Of a stretch of 64,000 nt of DNA, positions 61,618 to 64,000 are shown in pieces; the first letter of the stretch is position 1, and each line of letters starts with the position of its first letter. The position numbers and the translations under genes are program-made. A model generated the notes under the pieces. That model saw nothing but the letters and a program-made list of their open reading frames with translations, did no database searches and was not told where the DNA came from. The DNA comes from Tritonibacter multivorans (GTDB taxonomy: Bacteria; Pseudomonadota; Alphaproteobacteria; Rhodobacterales; Rhodobacteraceae). Location: positions 62,001 to 126,000 of the forward strand of contig NZ_CYSD01000014.1 in NCBI RefSeq assembly GCF_001458415.1, in the 5' to 3' direction.

Positions 61618-63105
61618 TTAGTCGCCTGCGTCGCGCAAAGCTTCCGCAAGCAGTGCAATTCCCGCAGGAATCCGGCTTGCAGGGATCGAGGAATAGCCCA
61701 AGCGGTAGTAATGCAGCGGCTGATGCGGGGCAGAGAAAAAGGGCGCGCCGGGTTCAATAAACACGCCTTTGCTGCGCAAAGATCGGGCAACTGGACCCAT
61801 ATCGAGGTGCGCAGGCCCCTCCATCCACAGCGACGAGCCACCGCTGGCGCCATGTTTGCCGAGTCGCACCTTGGTCAGCCCGTGTTTGGCAATGGCGTCT
61901 TCCAGAACTTCGCGGCGTTCCTGCAGGACGCGCGCGGTGCGGCGAATCTGGGCGTCGTAGTGCCCAAGCGACAGGAAATAGGCGACGGTGCGCTGAATAT
62001 GGCCCGGCGGGTGGCGCAGCACATTGGCCCGCAGGGCGCGCGCCTGACGAATAAACGCCTCGGACCCCACCAAATAGCCCAGCCGCAGACCCGGAAACAG
62101 CGATTTGGAGAAACTGCCGAGGTAGATCACCCGCCCATCCGCATCGATCGATTTCAGCGCCGGCGAGGGGGCCGCGCCAAAGGACATCTCGAATTCATAG
62201 TCATCTTCGACCACCACCGCGCCAATATCCCGTGCGCGCGCCAGCAGCGCCTTGCGCCGCGCCATCGGCATGGTCACAGTGGTCGGGCTCTGGTGGCTGG
62301 GGGTGGTGAAGATCACATCGGTGTCGTCGCCGATCTGGTCGGGGGGCAGGCCCGCATCATCGACGGGGATAATATCCAGCTTGCAGCGGCGATGGGCCAG
62401 CTGATCGCGCAGGGTATAGTAACAGGGGTCCTCAATCGCAGCCTTGCGGTTGCGGTTCAGCAGCAGTTCCGAGGTCAGCCACAGCGCGTTCTGCGCCCCA
62501 AGGGTGATCAGGATCTCTTCGGGGCGGGCAAGGATGCCGCGCCGGGGCAGGGTATGGCGCGAGATATATTCGAGCAGAAGCGGGTCGTCCTGATCGAAGT
62601 AATCGCCGGTCATGGCGGCAAAGTCTTTTTGCCCCAATGCCCGCAGCGCACAAAGCCGCCAGTTGGCGTGGTCAAACAGGGTCTCGTCCGCCTGCCCATA
62701 GATGAACGGATAGCGATAGCTGCGCCAGTCCTGCGGCTTGCGGGGGGTATCCCCGCCAGTAAAGCTGCGGGTCAGATGGCGCTGCCAGTCCAGCTGGTCG
62801 GCGCTGTCGCGCAGATGCTGGGGCGCGGGCGCATAGCTGGGCGGCACCGGCGCGCTGTCCGAGACAAAATACCCCGACCGGCCGCGCGCAGACAGATAGT
62901 CGTTGGCCACCAGTTCCGTATAGGCGAGCGTCACCGTAATCCGACTGACCCCAAGGTGTTTGGCCAGCTTGCGCGAGGAGGGCAGCTTGTCGCCCACCCC
63001 AAAGCGGCCCGACAGAATACCGGCGGCGATCAGCTCTTGGATCTGCGCTTGCAGGGTGCCTTGGGCTTCGGGGTTCAGGAAGAAGGTGTCAACGGAAAGG
63101 GCCAT
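61618..63105 (-). CDS. tauR: MocR-type taurine regulator TauR
   Basis: A 495-aa GntR/aminotransferase fusion. Residues about 10-80 are the winged helix (DKLPSSRKLAKHLGVSRITVTLAYTELVANDYL). Residues 120-495 form a fold-I aminotransferase-like sensor with the PLP Lys K334 in SFSKSLFPGLRLGY and PLP-contact D301/D302. TauR activates taurine genes in the presence of taurine and PLP in Rhodobacter. Here it lies upstream of xsc on the same strand, 194 bases apart, rather than divergent from transport genes. The effector may be taurine or another C2 amine sulfonate. Confidence 0.9.
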   Translation of the reverse strand: MALSVDTFFLNPEAQGTLQAQIQELIAAGILSGRFGVGDKLPSSRKLAKHLGVSRITVTLAYTELVANDYLSARGRSGYFVSDSAPVPPSYAPAPQHLRDSADQLDWQRHLTRSFTGGDTPRKPQDWRSYRYPFIYGQADETLFDHANWRLCALRALGQKDFAAMTGDYFDQDDPLLLEYISRHTLPRRGILARPEEILITLGAQNALWLTSELLLNRNRKAAIEDPCYYTLRDQLAHRRCKLDIIPVDDAGLPPDQIGDDTDVIFTTPSHQSPTTVTMPMARRKALLARARDIGAVVVEDDYEFEMSFGAAPSPALKSIDADGRVIYLGSFSKSLFPGLRLGYLVGSEAFIRQARALRANVLRHPPGHIQRTVAYFLSLGHYDAQIRRTARVLQERREVLEDAIAKHGLTKVRLGKHGASGGSSLWMEGPAHLDMGPVARSLRSKGVFIEPGAPFFSAPHQPLHYYRLGYSSIPASRIPAGIALLAEALRDAGD

Positions 63106-63120
63106 GCGGCGGAGCCTAGA

Positions 63121-63150
63121 CTGGACTTATGTTGGGGGCAATCTGGACTG
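63121..63150 (+). promoter_or_regulatory. Probable TauR direct repeats between tauR and arsR
   Basis: CTGGACTTAT (63121-63130) and CTGGACTGTG (63143-63152) are direct repeats with starts 22 bp apart. They begin 16 bases from the tauR start codon, suggesting autoregulation. They point toward the arsR-type gene, the orientation a divergent activated gene would have. Confidence 0.65.
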
Positions 63151-63264
63151 TGGCTTGATTTGGCATTTTTATCCGGATCTGCTGTGCAATCGGGCGGCTG
63201 TGGCGGCTTGCAACCCGGCCCCTTGTATTGGGGGCGTCTTGAGGGCTTGGCGCGCCGTTCAAAT

Positions 63265-63288
63265 AACCATATAACTAGTTTTGTGGTT
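63265..63288. promoter_or_regulatory. Possible ArsR-type operator
   Basis: AACCA and TGGTT flank an AT-rich 14-base centre (TATAACTAG...), 17 bases upstream of the arsR-type start. It is the only AT-rich island in the spacer and looks like an autoregulated ArsR promoter-operator. Confidence 0.45.
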
Positions 63289-63305
63289 GTGATTCGAGAG
63301 GCGAC

Positions 63306-63638
63306 ATGAACAGTGCAGAGGCAGCGGCAGGATTTGCCGCCATGGGATCAGAGGCGCGGCTGTCGGTGCTGCGGCTGTTGATCCGCGCAGGGGACGCAGG
63401 GCTGAGTGTCGGGGATTTGCAGACCCGCAGCGGGCTTGCCGCCTCAACGCTGGCCCATCACCTCAAGGTGCTGGCAGAGGCCGGGGTTGTGACCCAGGAA
63501 CGTCAAGGGCGCAGCACCCTGTGCCGCGCGAATTTCACCCCGCTGGAGGCACTGGCGGGGTTCATCCTGAGTGAATGCTGCGCCGATGCAGAGGCCAGCA
63601 CACAAACGGGCCCTCAGATGGAGCAAGCCAATGGTTGA
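63306..63638 (+). CDS. ArsR family transcriptional regulator
   Basis: A 110-aa winged-helix repressor: LSVLRLLIRAG, LSVGDLQTRSGLAASTLAHHLKVLAEAGVVTQERQGRSTLCRANF. A Cys pair (SECCADAE, about 90-97) lies near the C-terminus, as in some metalloid sensors with C-terminal thiol sites, plus one Cys in the wing (LCRAN). ATG 63306 follows GAGAGG. It overlaps the permease gene by eight bases, so it should control it. Confidence 0.88.
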   Translation: MNSAEAAAGFAAMGSEARLSVLRLLIRAGDAGLSVGDLQTRSGLAASTLAHHLKVLAEAGVVTQERQGRSTLCRANFTPLEALAGFILSECCADAEASTQTGPQMEQANG

Positions 63639-64000
63639 ACAGACACAAAACGCGCCTGCGATCAGCCTGGCGCAGGTCCTGAAAAAATGGCTCTGGAGCC
63701 CCTGGGCGCTGGGTGCGGCGCTGCTCTTGGCGGTGGCGCTGCTGGATCCGGCGAACCTTGGATCCGTCGCAGGATTTGCCGGATCGGCGCTGGTGTCGAC
63801 GGCGAAATATATCCTCTTTGCGGTGCTCTTGCTGGCCTATCTGAAGGCCACGGGGGCCGAGGTCATGGTGGCGCGCGCCTTTGAAGGGCGCGAAACGCGA
63901 ATGATCGTGATGGCCGCGCTGTTTGGCGGGCTTGCGCCGTTCTGTTCCTGCGAAGTCATCCCCTTTGTGGCCGGGCTTCTGGCGCTGGGCGCGCCTTTGT
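63631..64000 (+). CDS. DUF318 (ArsP/YraQ-like) permease, N-terminal part
   Basis: The first 123 residues only; the gene runs off the right edge. After a short cytoplasmic start it has three or more hydrophobic helices, and the motif APFCSCEVIPF (about 107-117), which marks the DUF318 family. ArsP members export trivalent methylarsenicals through cysteines of this motif; YraQ members have no known substrate. The overlapping ArsR-type gene favours a metalloid role, but this is inference. Confidence 0.82.
   Translation, partial: MVEQTQNAPAISLAQVLKKWLWSPWALGAALLLAVALLDPANLGSVAGFAGSALVSTAKYILFAVLLLAYLKATGAEVMVARAFEGRETRMIVMAALFGGLAPFCSCEVIPFVAGLLALGAPL

Overview
The window reads as a GC-rich chromosomal segment of an alphaproteobacterium, most probably a marine Rhodobacteraceae (Roseobacter-group) strain. 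The pointers are a taurine-type sulfonate cluster (tauR, xsc, a TauE/SafE exporter, soeABC), a DUF1523 protein, a GT14/DUF5928 glycosyltransferase next to a carbohydrate sulfotransferase, mlaA-mlaC, and a T1SS pair of the PrsD/PrsE kind. I count 66 protein genes, two of them cut by the window edges. I see no rRNA, tRNA, CRISPR array, insertion sequence or prophage.

Layout. 1-5.8 kb: an exported beta-propeller fragment, a succinate-semialdehyde-type dehydrogenase, an alpha/beta hydrolase and a near-textbook creatinase behind a hairpin-rich leader. 5.8-8.4 kb: a divergent GT14 glycosyltransferase and sulfotransferase. 8.6-13.9 kb: ilvD; a BenE transporter divergent from an XRE-cupin regulator across a perfect inverted operator; an EamA exporter; smpB. 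13.9-18.8 kb: mlaA-mlaC divergent from a type I secretion ATPase and adaptor. 19-21.7 kb: a tight RidA / GDPD / FemAB-like / phhB run. 21.7-31.2 kb: mostly housekeeping (CHAD protein, peroxiredoxin, flavoprotein reductase, rsmD, map, sfsA, CinA-like, GNAT, AhpD-like, OmpA-like). 31.3-38.6 kb: a LysR gene divergent from NIPSNAP/ABM genes, a FadH-type reductase, rppH, and an EamA exporter divergent from a MarR gene across a triple palindromic operator. 38.6-50.2 kb: sugar kinase, nth, an Ada-like fusion, OmpA lipoprotein, FMN reductase, VOC/HxlR pair, split MnmC halves (FAD oxidoreductase and mnmD), EamA, slt, dapA.

50.5-63.1 kb is the most coherent accessory region, all on the minus strand. 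tauR is followed by xsc, tauE/safE and ackA, then yeiH and soeABC, then a separate ECF41 sigma factor with its carboxymuconolactone decarboxylase partner. Together the first eight genes predict: sulfoacetaldehyde + phosphate to acetyl phosphate + sulfite (Xsc); acetyl phosphate to acetate + ATP (AckA, where the usual partner is Pta); and sulfite either exported (TauE/SafE, YeiH family) or oxidised to sulfate at the membrane (SoeABC). No gene that makes sulfoacetaldehyde is present, so the starting sulfonate cannot be read from this window. CTGG-type direct repeats with an identical 22-bp phase lie upstream of both tauR and xsc and are the likely TauR sites. The right edge holds an ArsR-type regulator overlapping a DUF318 (ArsP/YraQ-like) permease.

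Small-scale structure includes several clear operators, nine intrinsic terminators and three families of short dispersed intergenic repeats. No wholly unknown multi-gene system was found. The best candidates for new biology are the ackA-containing sulfonate/sulfite island with its regulation, the glycosyltransferase-sulfotransferase pair, and the creatinase leader.
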